From: Neodiprion pinetum | Taxonomy: Eukaryota > Arthropoda > Insecta > Hymenoptera > Diprionidae | Length of the DNA: 64,000 nucleotides | Assembly: GCF_021155775.2 (NCBI RefSeq) | Contig: NC_060232.1 | Span: forward strand, 24,125,922 to 24,189,921 | Reading direction: 5' to 3' | In this document: piece after piece, positions 45,901-56,539 of the stretch | Position numbering within the stretch: position 1 is the first letter of the stretch | Layout: every line of letters starts with the position of its first letter | Position numbers and translations under genes: made by a program | Notes under the pieces: model-generated | What the model was told of the DNA's origin: nothing | Seen by the model: the letters and a program-made list of their open reading frames with translations, nothing else | Database searches by the model: none

Positions 45901-48900
45901 AAAGAATGCTCAAATTATCTACAACAATCTTATTTGCTCCAGTATTAATGAACACAAATGAAACATTTTTCTGCAATAAGTTCCTACTATTAATAGAAAT
46001 GACTGGACAAAGCAGCATTAGAACGTTCAAAACTATGAAATCCGGGTGTTCTTAATTCGATTCTATCAAATTTTTCAACTGAACACTTTTCCCGTTGACC
46101 ACATACCCACAAATTGTCTAAAAATATTCAAACAATCTTAAATTACAGTATAGTTATAACATGCAAATTTAATTTTCTAATCTATTGTAACGGTTCGTAA
46201 AATTTTTAATGGGCCATCTCTGGAAGTATCTCCAGTGGATAAAATAAGCGTGAAAACATTAGAATCGAATCAAAAATACCAGGGTTTGATCAATTAGAAC
46301 GTTAGAATTACAACTATTCTCAAATTGTTAATATCGTAGCTTATGTTGTTCGAATTTGCTCAGCTTCGTTTGACTTACGTAGTAGGAATGTTATTCCATT
46401 CGTTTCAACTATCACTGGCTCAAATAACATTGCTGTAGATTTTTCAAACAGTATTATCCATTTTCTTAACTTTTCATTTATTATACGGCCAGTTTATCAG
46501 TAAAAAACCCTACATTTTTGAACTCTACATCTTTCTTCATTATCTACTCAATACTCTTATTTTGAGTTAAATGTGATTTTTCTGTTATTCTGGACGAAAA
46601 GTTCACCATTTTTTCCCCACATTTTTTCCTCCACTTTCTCTCTTCCTCTAAAATCGATACTAATTCTGTACTTCCATTCCAATAAAAGGGAAAATACTAA
46701 TCGTAACACCAAACAAATGAGCAATCTCGTAAGAATACCGCATAGATTCGCACTTGCAACCGCAAATGTCCCAAGACGAACTTATCTCTTTGCAGAGCAG
46801 CAATTTCCCGTAACTTCAAAGGTCTCTGGGCCGGAAGCAGCCGTTCTGGTCGTGCGTATCGACCGCAAACCATTGATCCTGAATTGACCCGAAAGGCACT
46901 ACTTCACAATTACAAAGCGGTCCACGGAGATTATTCGATTGCAGATGCAAATTCTCGCAACGGTGAGTAAACTGCTTTTACAGTCTTCAAAGAAAAAAAA
47001 AAATACGTTCAAACTTCATCATATTCCATTAGGCCATTAGGAACGATATCAGGAAAAAATTGGTCAGGATAATTTTTACCCCATTTCCAATCTAAATTTG
47101 AAACATCGACTGCGGTCAAAATTGGCTGAACTTCTCTGGAAAATGATTGAGGAAATATATGATGCACGTACATCGGAAGATAAAAATTGCCCATATAAAT
47201 TCTCGAACGAAGTTGAGTAGAAATACGATACCGATACGCGTCTTACCGCGTTGCATTCCATCTTTGTCATAGTTAGAGGCATTAAATAATCTATCCACCT
47301 ATGCCCGTCTAGGTATCCAGTAATATGATCTGGGTTACCGGTTTCCCACAATTATTCGTAATTCAAGTAACGTTCGTCCGTCCGTTACGCGTCTTTTGTT
47401 GCGCCCCTGTGAGTAGAAAACTGTACATAGATGCGAATTCCGCAAATAAAATTTCGCAATTTGGCAGGAACGTTGCCTCGGTATAACGTGGTTTATTGTT
47501 TCCTCATAATGATCGACGCTGCAGCCACGAGCACCCTTTAGCGTTGCCTATAAACGGTACGTCTTAACGGCTAATCGTAACATGAAATATTGCCGAGAAA
47601 CCGTGAGCTTTTTTTACCCCTACAAGTAACTACCTTGATCCTGTTACAGTAGCATCATGCAACGAAATTAGCAACGATTATTCCTACTCATTGTCTATTT
47701 TATAGTCCAACTCGCGCATAATCCTGATCTCTGAAGATACTTCCCTGTTTATAGCTGCTACGATGATATTTTTAAAGTTATTTGAGCGTAATAAAAACCC
47801 CGTAGAATGCTGTGTTATACTAGCTCACCTCGGGTGGCTCCAATTATCGGAACGGTTTGAAGCAGTAAACGTATGTAATATAATTAAGTCAAACAATGAA
47901 TCTCATAGTCAAGTTACTGTTGGATGTTGGAGTATCTTAACCTTGCTTTGTGCCGCAACCTTGAGTTATGCAGCTGTCCTTATGACACAGAAACCCGGTT
48001 CCGTAATCGATACATCGTCTTCTCCCTTGTTTGAATATTTACATATTTTCTTATGCAAAATGTTCTTTTGACACGATTGTTTTAAAGAATCTCTTGCGGC
48101 CATGCGGACTGCTTGACCTATACAATTCACCTCTTACTTCATACTTGTATTCTGTTTTATTTTTTATTTCTTCGTTCCGGTATGTAATAACCATTTTAAG
48201 AATATCGAATGACGTCAATATATGTAATGCAGTAAATAATGAGAAATGTAAAAGGAAAACGTGATATAATCGGCAGATTACGTTTTTGTTCTGAAACTCA
48301 GCCGCTGCGGTACAAAAGTAGTTATGATACGTCAGACTCTTTAGAGACTTGAATTTTACGTGATAATTTAAAGATACACCGTGAAAGCAATACTTCTACA
48401 CCACAATGTGTTATCCAACCAATACATTTACCGAGTCACCCATCACATGGTCACCATGCACGATGTGAGTACCTATTCGTAACGGGACAAACTTCCCACC
48501 GGGACCTCCAAGGCGAAGTCTTTGCTTCCCAATGGAAACGTTCTTTCGTCGATTACAGTTTTCAAAACGAAAGATAATGATGTTCGGACTACCGAGACCG
48601 TACTTATATACTCCATAAAATATCCTTCTCAATGCTTCGCAGTGCATCCGGCGTGCTTTCTGCTACAGATTTCTCGTATTTGAACGATCTTGCAAAATGT
48701 CCCGGAGTATATTTTCCGCGGATACTACATTGCAGGGAGTAGACGATGTGCACCGTTAGAACATTCAACGTAGCATCCATTTTCAGGTCGAGCCTTCTCA
48801 TCACGAGAAACCTGCGGGTCACCGGCTAGATTGTGCAAAACGAGGTACAACACCACAGCTCCGATGTACGGAGTGAGCTTGACCAGCGGTCAACCAGTCA

Positions 48901-49892
48901 CGATTGTTCAAAAATTCCCTGACCTCCTGCAACAGGTCGTCTTCGAAGTTTGCGAGTAAGTATAGTCAATTTTCTTGTCACGTTTGGGATGAGACAGAAA
49001 CGATGCTGCCAACTTATACAAGGTATACGCGATGCGCAGCATCTTCGTCTTCGTCCACTAATTGCCAAAATGATCAGAGAAGCACAAATATTGGCGTTCC
49101 CATTCTCGAATCGATATTCACCAGGTTGGTGAGTCACAAGTTTTAAAGGAATTCGGTACAGTGGGCCAATGGCTTACCTCAGGGGATGTACGTCTTCGGT
49201 AACACGTGTACGTTTTTCTTTCCTTTCTTTTTCTTCGTTCAAAATCTTTTTTCTGCCAGGTAGTCGGATCATCTTTACAACCAGGTATATAATGTATATA
49301 ATGAATCATTCGCGCCACAAGCGTAACCGAGGTGATAAATGTTTTTTACGACTAACGTGACTACGCTAGCGAAATGAGCGTGGGTGGATATTTTCGAGGC
49401 ATGCCACGAAGGTCATCTTCGGCTCTTGAATCAACCGATGCCAGTGAAAAGCTCAAGTTTGACCCTGGCATTGCCGTCTCTGTCAATTACAACCGTTAAC
49501 CGCATCTTTTGACTTGGAGGGAATTCTCCCAAGGATAAGGAAAAAACGAGGGAAAGAACTCGGGTGACTGTCAGGGGACCGGATCAGCCTGGAAAGAGGG
49601 CGTAACCTTTTTCTTTACTGAAAAAGGAAAACTGATCCCTAATTGTGGAGCGGGCAGAGTGGAAGGTGTTTATTTATCTCCTGTCCATTTATCTTTCAGA
49701 TCTAAGGAATGCGACCTGGTCCACGGAGAGTGCACACAGACCTACGTCCCTTACCTGTTCCTGGTGATACCTTTGGGTCCGGTGACCCTGACCGGTCAAG
49801 ATTACGTTTTGGTTGAGAGCGGATGTATCTGCAAGCCGAAGAACTCGGTGGCGAGTGGCGCTTCCGAGACACCATCAGCTTCCAACTTTTAG
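39980..49892 (+). CDS. Secreted Spaetzle/neurotrophin-like cystine-knot protein, five exons
   Basis: Exons 39,980-40,006, 45,639-45,802, 46,796-46,962, 48,787-48,955 and 49,700-49,892 join with GT-AG borders and perfectly matching phases to give 239 residues. Residues 1-29 form a signal peptide (LGLIFILTTVCLASTA), partly contributed by the 9-codon first exon. A pro-region with Cys33 and Cys54 follows. The C-terminal domain has seven cysteines: 129, 136, 175, 180, 187, 218 and 220. The order C...VVFEVC...KEC...GEC...VESGCIC resembles Spaetzle (EEC...C...C...CCKC) and nerve growth factor (FFETKC...YC...DTACVC). Cleavage near Arg126 (AFSSR) would release the knot. Spaetzle-family ligands activate Toll receptors; that role here is inferred. 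PTTH/trunk or another cystine-knot family cannot be excluded. If the first mini-exon is wrong, ATG 45,639 still gives a signal peptide and 230 residues. Confidence 0.7.
40007..45638 (+). other. 5.6-kb first intron of the cystine-knot gene
   Basis: Begins GTGAGT and ends in CTTTCTTTCCTCCGCAG. AT-rich with no coding exon recognised on either strand. It contains the MITE at 42,405-42,790. Long first introns often hold enhancers; none can be identified here. Confidence 0.6.
42405..42790. mobile_element. MITE, 386 bp, CAGGGTTCGTACGC termini
   Basis: Perfect 14-bp terminal inverted repeats CAGGGTTCGTACGC (42,405-42,418) and GCGTACGAACCCTG (42,777-42,790), flanked on both sides by ATAGT (42,400-42,404 and 42,791-42,795). 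The interior has GGGAAAACCTGAAAAACC-like sub-terminal words and no coding capacity. The superfamily is unassigned; a 5-bp duplication does not fit the usual 8-bp hAT duplication. Confidence 0.85.
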
Positions 49893-52800
49893 ACAATCCT
49901 TACCCAGTAATATTTAAAGTGTACGCTATTCTGTTACGACCCGCAGACTGCGTCGACAGACCGTGTATGATGATTTTTTTACCTCTGTCTAGCGACGCGG
50001 TAGACGAACACCGCTATCCTAGTGAAAAATGGGAAAATTTTGTTTCTCCGTAGAACAAAAATTTATTCACTTTTTTCTATCGATGCACAGCTCTAGTATA
50101 CACGTGTGTACGGTTATAGCGTTGCTAAAATCAACAAAAATATTGCTAAAAGTGAATCTAGCCCGGAACAATACTTCGTAGAATCTGGTCTCGGAATTCG
50201 ATCTGGTTAACCTGACCTGTTCACGAACGTCTCCCAAAGCCGGTTTTCCTCACAGGAATATTATACACGCTGCGTTTCATACACATGTATATAGGTATAT
50301 ACACACACAGGCATAGGTATGTATAAATGAGGTAAATATCGTGGTAGTAAAATTAGAGATCATATAGGCAGACGATCCGGAGGTAGGTTATACAGGTATA
50401 CACATGCCTATACGCTCTTCTCATTACTAAACCACGTTGCAGTCCCCGTTGCAGATACGTCGCCGTTGATCTCCTTTCGGAACTATAAAGTAGAAACTGG
50501 TAAAGTAAGACACTTTTATGGTACAACGCTGTGTCAAGGATGCGAAGTACGTTTGGGGTACTGCGAAAATGATTCTTGTACACTGTACTTCTTATCCCAT
50601 TCATTTGAAATTGACTGACATTTCAAACAAAGAAAGTATAATGTAAGGAAGTAAATTACATGCTCTACATCGATTAACTTGCTCAAGTAATAATTTCTAT
50701 AGATGGAAAGTAAGCAAAAACTAAATTTCAATATAAAAAGATGATCGTGGTGTAGAATCGATTAAATTTACGTACCAAGAGTTTAAGTTTTCCTTCAATT
50801 TTCAAATCTTTACGTTTGAGGCATGTCTCACCACCATTTTTTTTACCCATATTCGATGATGAGAACTGTTCATCTTTTGATCATTTTTTTCCAATGTCAT
50901 TGTTCTCGCTGATCGTATTTCCGAATACCGTTAATTCTGCAGAGGAGAAAAAAGGCAGGCTGAGGAAATTCATGGGGATGCAGTGAATTTTAAAAACTAG
51001 TTCAGTCCCTTTCTTTTGATGATTCGATCCAATTTATTTTCTCATGTCACGTTAGATACACAGATACAAAAGACCTTTCACTCTACTACACACAGTACTT
51101 CAGTGGGTGACTACGATAGTATATGATTAAGGTTAAACGCCCAATGACGAGGTTCGACGTGACCCAGAAATGAGCGTTCAAGGTCTCCGAAGCAAGTTCT
51201 CAGCACAATATCATCGAATTCTGAATACTGATTATCCACTAGTATTATACGATTACTGTGTAACGGTGAATGCGGCGGGCCGCGTGGCTGCTTGTCACGA
51301 GAATAGCCGCGTGGCCGTTTGCGGGGTCGCTGTATGAACATTGAACATGCGTTTGCTGACCGAAGCTGCAGCACCCTGATAGGAGCATATCTGGCCTTAT
51401 TGAAAACCGGACTCGTCGGTGGCTCATCGCGTTGGGATCGGACGTGGGACGTAGCCACGGACAAACGTACATGGACAGACGAACGGTGACCGAATGGACC
51501 GTACCGTGAATTCCGATGAGTGGAACGTACCGTTACTTCTTTGCGGGATTCACGTCGCCTCCTTCGCTTCGCCGCTCACTTTGCCACGTACTGTTTACGG
51601 GCGAAGAAGAGTTAAAGAAACTCGCGTATGGTATTAAATGCGTATATAGGACACATTGGACATTTATGAGAGGTGCCGACTGCATAATTTCATACCGGTG
51701 TAACAATGATTTAACGTTAATCTAACGAGAAAAGAAATATGGTGCGTTTACTGGCCAATGCCGCATTGCCATATGATAATATAGGTATGTTATTTAATTA
51801 TGATAACGGATCGCGAGTTTCATCCTGTTGCAGGATTTAATGTCACGGTGTGTTGATCAATTGCGTCGACACTCTTCATACTTCGGAATTTTTACTTTTT
51901 AGTAAACGTAAGGTTTTTCTTCCCTCTCTTATCCATTAGAATGAGTTCGCACCTAAACGATTGCGAGTGTGCGGAATGCGTGATTATTATACATAGTTTG
52001 AATATTAAAATAATAATAATAAAATAAGTTTAGCACTATCGTATGCCGAATTACAAATTTGCTTTCGAGACTAATCACGGTGTTCAAATGCGGTTGTCTC
52101 GAAAGTGAAACGTGCCTGAATCGTTTTGTTTTCTTAGAAAACGATGTCAATCGAATGATTATGGGCTGTCATACACTTGATTACATACCGCATAATTTTC
52201 AACTGATTCATATAAAACTCATTTATTGTAATTAAAGTTTATTATTTCTAGATTTTATAGTGTAGAATCATTCATAATTTATTAAACAGCATGATGCATT
52301 GTAAATGTAATAGATCCTATTTTCTTTAAATCCTTAGATCCATTGACCATATCGATAATCCCGAAAATTGATGCAATCAATACATTTACGGTAAAAAAAT
52401 TTCAGTTACTGTTTACATCATTATTTTATCGAAGATTTCTGATTAAACAGAAAACCCGATCGCGGCGCGTAAGTGTTTTACAGCAGCAAAAAGATTAGTT
52501 AATTTTTGATATTGCATTATGGCCATAAAAATTCTATGTAGCATCATTGTTTGTAAGCATTCAATTAATTTCACACAGAGAACCTGAAATCAAATGAGCT
52601 AGTAAAAGTAGATCAAAAAGTAGGACAATGGTTATTGTTACGAGTCGTTTAGTTGCGTTGTTCAACAGCTGGACAATGTAATGAAAAATTTTCAGATTTC
52701 AACTCAGTTTGACAAATTGTAAATAATCACATTTCATTGGTATATATGTGTCATCATCAATTTTCTTACTATCCTAGTAATTATTTATATTTCAAATCTG

Positions 52801-54583
52801 ACAGTATCAATAGAGCATGAATATGAAGACACTAACCTGGATAGCGTCGGCTGACAACGCGTGTACATGTTTTCGATCACGTGCACCCACCACACGACAT
52901 TTAACACGGCGATTCCGCCGCAAATAGGCAACTGGAGGTACATTTAACGACGCGTGCGCCTGCGTTTAGGCAATTCTATCTTTTGTACGTTGCATTTATT
53001 GTTAGTGTAAAAACAATGATTTTTATTATCGACGATTCGAAATTCTTGATTAGTGTCCTATCAGCCTCAAGATGGCAGCCCGGATGTCGTCTATTGTTAT
53101 AGGGTCATTGAACTACAAACACAATGTAACTGGCTAGACTTATCGCAATACCGCTCATTTCGTGAGAAAGAGCGACCTTGCCTGGAATTTCTATCCTTGT
53201 CACTCTCGTGGACAATACGGCGCAAGACCTAGCTAAACCCTAATAGTTCCCTCAATTCGCCGACTAAAAAAAGTGAGAGAGAGATTCCTTTCGCGTCTAT
53301 CTCTCTCGAATTGGCTTGAATTGTACGTAACAATAGCAGCGCTCCTTTATTTCAGTAGGTTACGTGTATGCTCAAGATGCATCATGGATGCATCTGTTAA
53401 TGATAAATGCGCACGAGGCGTTGAGCACGTGGTGCGTCTGGGCCTTGGTAAACAGAAGCCTGCCGCGTACCGATAACCGTCAACCACGGTCAACCAACCG
53501 CCGAAACTCCAGAGAAGCCGACGGTGAACGTCGACTGCATGCGTGCGACGTGTTCGGGATCACGTATCTTTTTCTCCCACGTTGTGTGCACGACGTTTTC
53601 ACTCCCGAATATCCGCTGCATTTTCGATGAAGCCGCCAACGCGAGTACAACGTGGAACGTTCAAATCTTTCTTGACTCCTGAATATTTGTATCTTACGAG
53701 TATCCGCTTCTCAGGGAAAGTTAATATTCACGTGAGTTTATAAATAATTCTAATCACTGCATGAATATACGTAACGCGTTATACGTTATACCAAATGACT
53801 AATAAGAACCGGTCAAGTACTGATATTGTTTGATTTGCGCGTCTCAGCTGTGTCAAAATCTAAACCTGTCTCGCATTTGAATAAAAGTGACTTGAAAAAG
53901 TATTTCTTGCTAGGTTGTTTCCAAATACCTTGAATCTATTTTCATTGCCAGTCAGAAATAATCTTAAATACTGACAAGATCTTCCATGAAAAGCTAATGT
54001 GCTTAATTTTCTATCGATATGATGTTCAAAAATAACTGTTTATTCTTAAGTTTCATTAGAAAAACTCATTTTCTATTATAAATATATAATGCTTATACTC
54101 AAATTTTTTTATAACCAGTAAGAAGAAACCGTGCATTTATTTTCGATTTCGTAGCAAGACTTGGGAGACGCAAAATATAATATTTTATGCTTTGTATAAT
54201 TTTGAGAAAATCGATTGAGGAATAAATCTAACCTAATTCATAATGTTTAGTGTGAAATTGCTGCGATAAAAAAAAATTTTTTCCATCCCCATATCATGTT
54301 TTGTAAATTTGAAGTATAAGAATTGATATATTGAACTAAGTTTGCTGTATTAAACGGTTTCTTGAACAGTGGAAAATGTTATCCAATCGAAGAATCTGAT
54401 AGGAATTTCTTAAACTCCTGTACTTATTGACGTTTTAACCTCAAACCAGGAAGAACAGATTTGAGGTTGAGAGGTCGAAAAGAAAATTATATATAAATTT
54501 TAATTTTAAAGTGTGACATCTAAGAACATCTAATAATTCTAAAAATTTATCATAATCACATGATCATTTTTTCTCTTACGTAG
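49893..54583. other. Spacer between the cystine-knot gene and DHODH
   Basis: No gene recognised. A CA/TA microsatellite lies at about 50,279-50,325. GC-richer patches at about 52,850-52,970 and 53,060-53,640 could include promoters or untranslated first exons of DHODH, because the DHODH coding exon starts right after a splice-acceptor-like sequence. A CAAGATGGCAGCC word near 53,068 resembles a YY1/Pho-type start-site motif. Confidence 0.4.
54570..54583 (+). promoter_or_regulatory. Splice-acceptor-like sequence before the DHODH coding exon
   Basis: TTTTTTCTCTTACGTAG ends at 54,583, 56 bp before the DHODH ATG. A pyrimidine tract followed by TAG fits a 3' splice site, implying at least one upstream 5' UTR exon that I could not locate. 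Confidence 0.5.
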
Positions 54584-54639
54584 ATTCCAATTCGGGTTTT
54601 GGAAGATTGTCCTGCCTCTTTGTGAAAGAAAAGAATAAA

Positions 54640-55821
54640 ATGGTTCGCCAGTTGACTACGAAAGAGAAGATCCAGTCATTCATCAGAGTAACTGGGGGTG
54701 GATTGGCCATATTCAGCGGCGTCAACATCCACTCAGGCAATGAAAAGTTTTACGAGGATTTCCTAATGCCAGTCGTCCGATGTATAGATCCGGAAAGAGC
54801 CCACAATGTTGCTGTATTTGCGACAAAGTTTGCCCTAGTTTCTTCAGGACCGTATCAGGACTCCGCGAGATTAAAAACTACTGTATGGGGACTTGATTTT
54901 AACAATCCAATTGGCATGGCAGCTGGATTTGACAAACAGGGAGAAGCGGTTAATGGACTGCACAAAATTGGATTTGGTTTTGTGGAAGTAGGATCTGTCA
55001 CGCCAGAGCCTCAAGACGGAAATCCAAAGCCTCGGGTTTTCAGGCTACAAGAAGACAAAGCTGTCATAAATAGATATGGCTTCAATAGCGACGGCCATGA
55101 GGTGGTTTACGAACGTTTGCGAAATGTTAAAAACGGTCCAGAGTTCGTCGGAGTGGTTGGCGTGAACCTCGGCAAGAACAAAACGACGTCGGATCACATT
55201 CAGGACTATGTCGAGGGTGTGAAGAAATTTGGCGAAGTCGCTGACTATTTCGTCATTAATGTTTCCAGCCCAAACACACCTGGGTTGCGTAGTTTGCAAG
55301 CTAAAGAAAATTTGGAGGAATTGATAACCAAAGTCAAAGCTGCCAGTGAAAATTTGCCTAAGAAGCCCCCGTTGCTGGTCAAACTGGCACCAGATTTAAG
55401 CGATCAAGAACGACAAGATGTCGCAGATGTTATTAATTCATCGAAATGCAGAGTGGATGGCTTAGTAATATCCAATACCACGATTGATCGACCGAACTTG
55501 ATGAGCTCCGAAAAAGTAGAAAATGGTGGTTTGAGTGGGGCACCGCTGGCAAATCTTTCGACTGCAATGATTGCGGATATGTACCGCAGGACCCATGGGA
55601 AAATCCCAATAATTGGTGTTGGTGGAATATTCTCTGGGGCTGACGCTTATGAAAAAATCAAATCTGGAGCTTCTTTGGTCCAGATATATACCTCTTATAT
55701 ATATCACGGCCCTCCTATCGTGACCCGCATCAAAAAGGAACTTGATGAGCTTTTAGTCAAAGACGGACACACGTCTATTCAAGAAGCAATTGGTAAAGAC
55801 GTTATAAAGTCTAAAACATAG
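54640..55821 (+). CDS. DHODH: Dihydroorotate dehydrogenase (quinone), mitochondrial class 2
   Basis: DHODH oxidises dihydroorotate to orotate on the inner mitochondrial membrane, passing electrons through FMN to ubiquinone; this is step four of pyrimidine synthesis. A single uninterrupted exon encodes 393 residues, against 395 in human. A short positively charged N-terminus and hydrophobic segment (residues 12-30, with GGGLAIFSG) is the membrane/import signal. FMN-binding segments are NNPIGMAAGFDK (88-99), VEVGSVTPEPQ (115-125) and GVGGIFSGADA (326-336). The catalytic loop NVSSPNTPG (207-215) carries the serine base typical of class 2 enzymes, and Lys248 lies in LLVKLAPDL. ATG 54,640 matches the family's N-terminus. 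The frame stays open upstream to a splice-acceptor-like CTTACGTAG ending at 54,583, so an untranslated or short coding upstream exon is likely. AATAAA signals follow at 56,290 and 56,329. Confidence 0.96.
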   Translation: MVRQLTTKEKIQSFIRVTGGGLAIFSGVNIHSGNEKFYEDFLMPVVRCIDPERAHNVAVFATKFALVSSGPYQDSARLKTTVWGLDFNNPIGMAAGFDKQGEAVNGLHKIGFGFVEVGSVTPEPQDGNPKPRVFRLQEDKAVINRYGFNSDGHEVVYERLRNVKNGPEFVGVVGVNLGKNKTTSDHIQDYVEGVKKFGEVADYFVINVSSPNTPGLRSLQAKENLEELITKVKAASENLPKKPPLLVKLAPDLSDQERQDVADVINSSKCRVDGLVISNTTIDRPNLMSSEKVENGGLSGAPLANLSTAMIADMYRRTHGKIPIIGVGGIFSGADAYEKIKSGASLVQIYTSYIYHGPPIVTRIKKELDELLVKDGHTSIQEAIGKDVIKSKT

Positions 55822-56539
55822 GTACAGTATCTTAGTTAAACGCAAATCATTGATTAAGGTTTTGTCAAGTTTCCACTGCCATTCAAAATCATTTTGTACA
55901 TACGAGTTTTTCACATTCTCGAAGCATTGTTTAACTTTACTAAGTAAAAACTAGCGTAAATATCATCTATGAAATTTTTTATTGTTACTGCTATAAATAT
56001 CGACAATTTATATCAAACGGCAACTACCTTAATGTAAGCTGGCAAATGACATGAAGCGGTGCATTGGGTTTTGAATTCAGAACTTTTTAAAAACTCGGTT
56101 AATTTAAAGGGGTTTTTCAATACAGTATTTTTTTTATAATAGTCGAAAAGTAAGAATTCTCACCTCTTGTAGATGTAAGATAGAATTCGAGAAACGCAGT
56201 TTCTGAAGCCATGTGAATGATTATATTTTATAAGAATAATTGACTACGTTTCATAGAAAAATGCCTTTATAACACCTCAGAGCTTCACGAATAAATCGCG
56301 TTTTTGTGATTTATAGCTGCAAACTGTCAATAAAAATTCATTCAGGATATTCCTATGTACATAAGTTACTTTATTTGTTCGTTATTAATAAATTGAAGGT
56401 TGTATTTATGTTAGTTTTATAAACATTAATAAAATGTCGATTAACATTGAGATCTCGTTTCGTTTCCATTTCTCATTTTGAAGTAAAAAGAGGCACTTTT
56501 CGTAAAAATAATTACAATCGTACACCTCTACTAACTGAA

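Noticed and set aside
47009..47351. Overlapping minus-strand frames of 60-91 residues
   Set aside because: They lie in the third intron of the cystine-knot gene, overlap in different frames and resemble no family.
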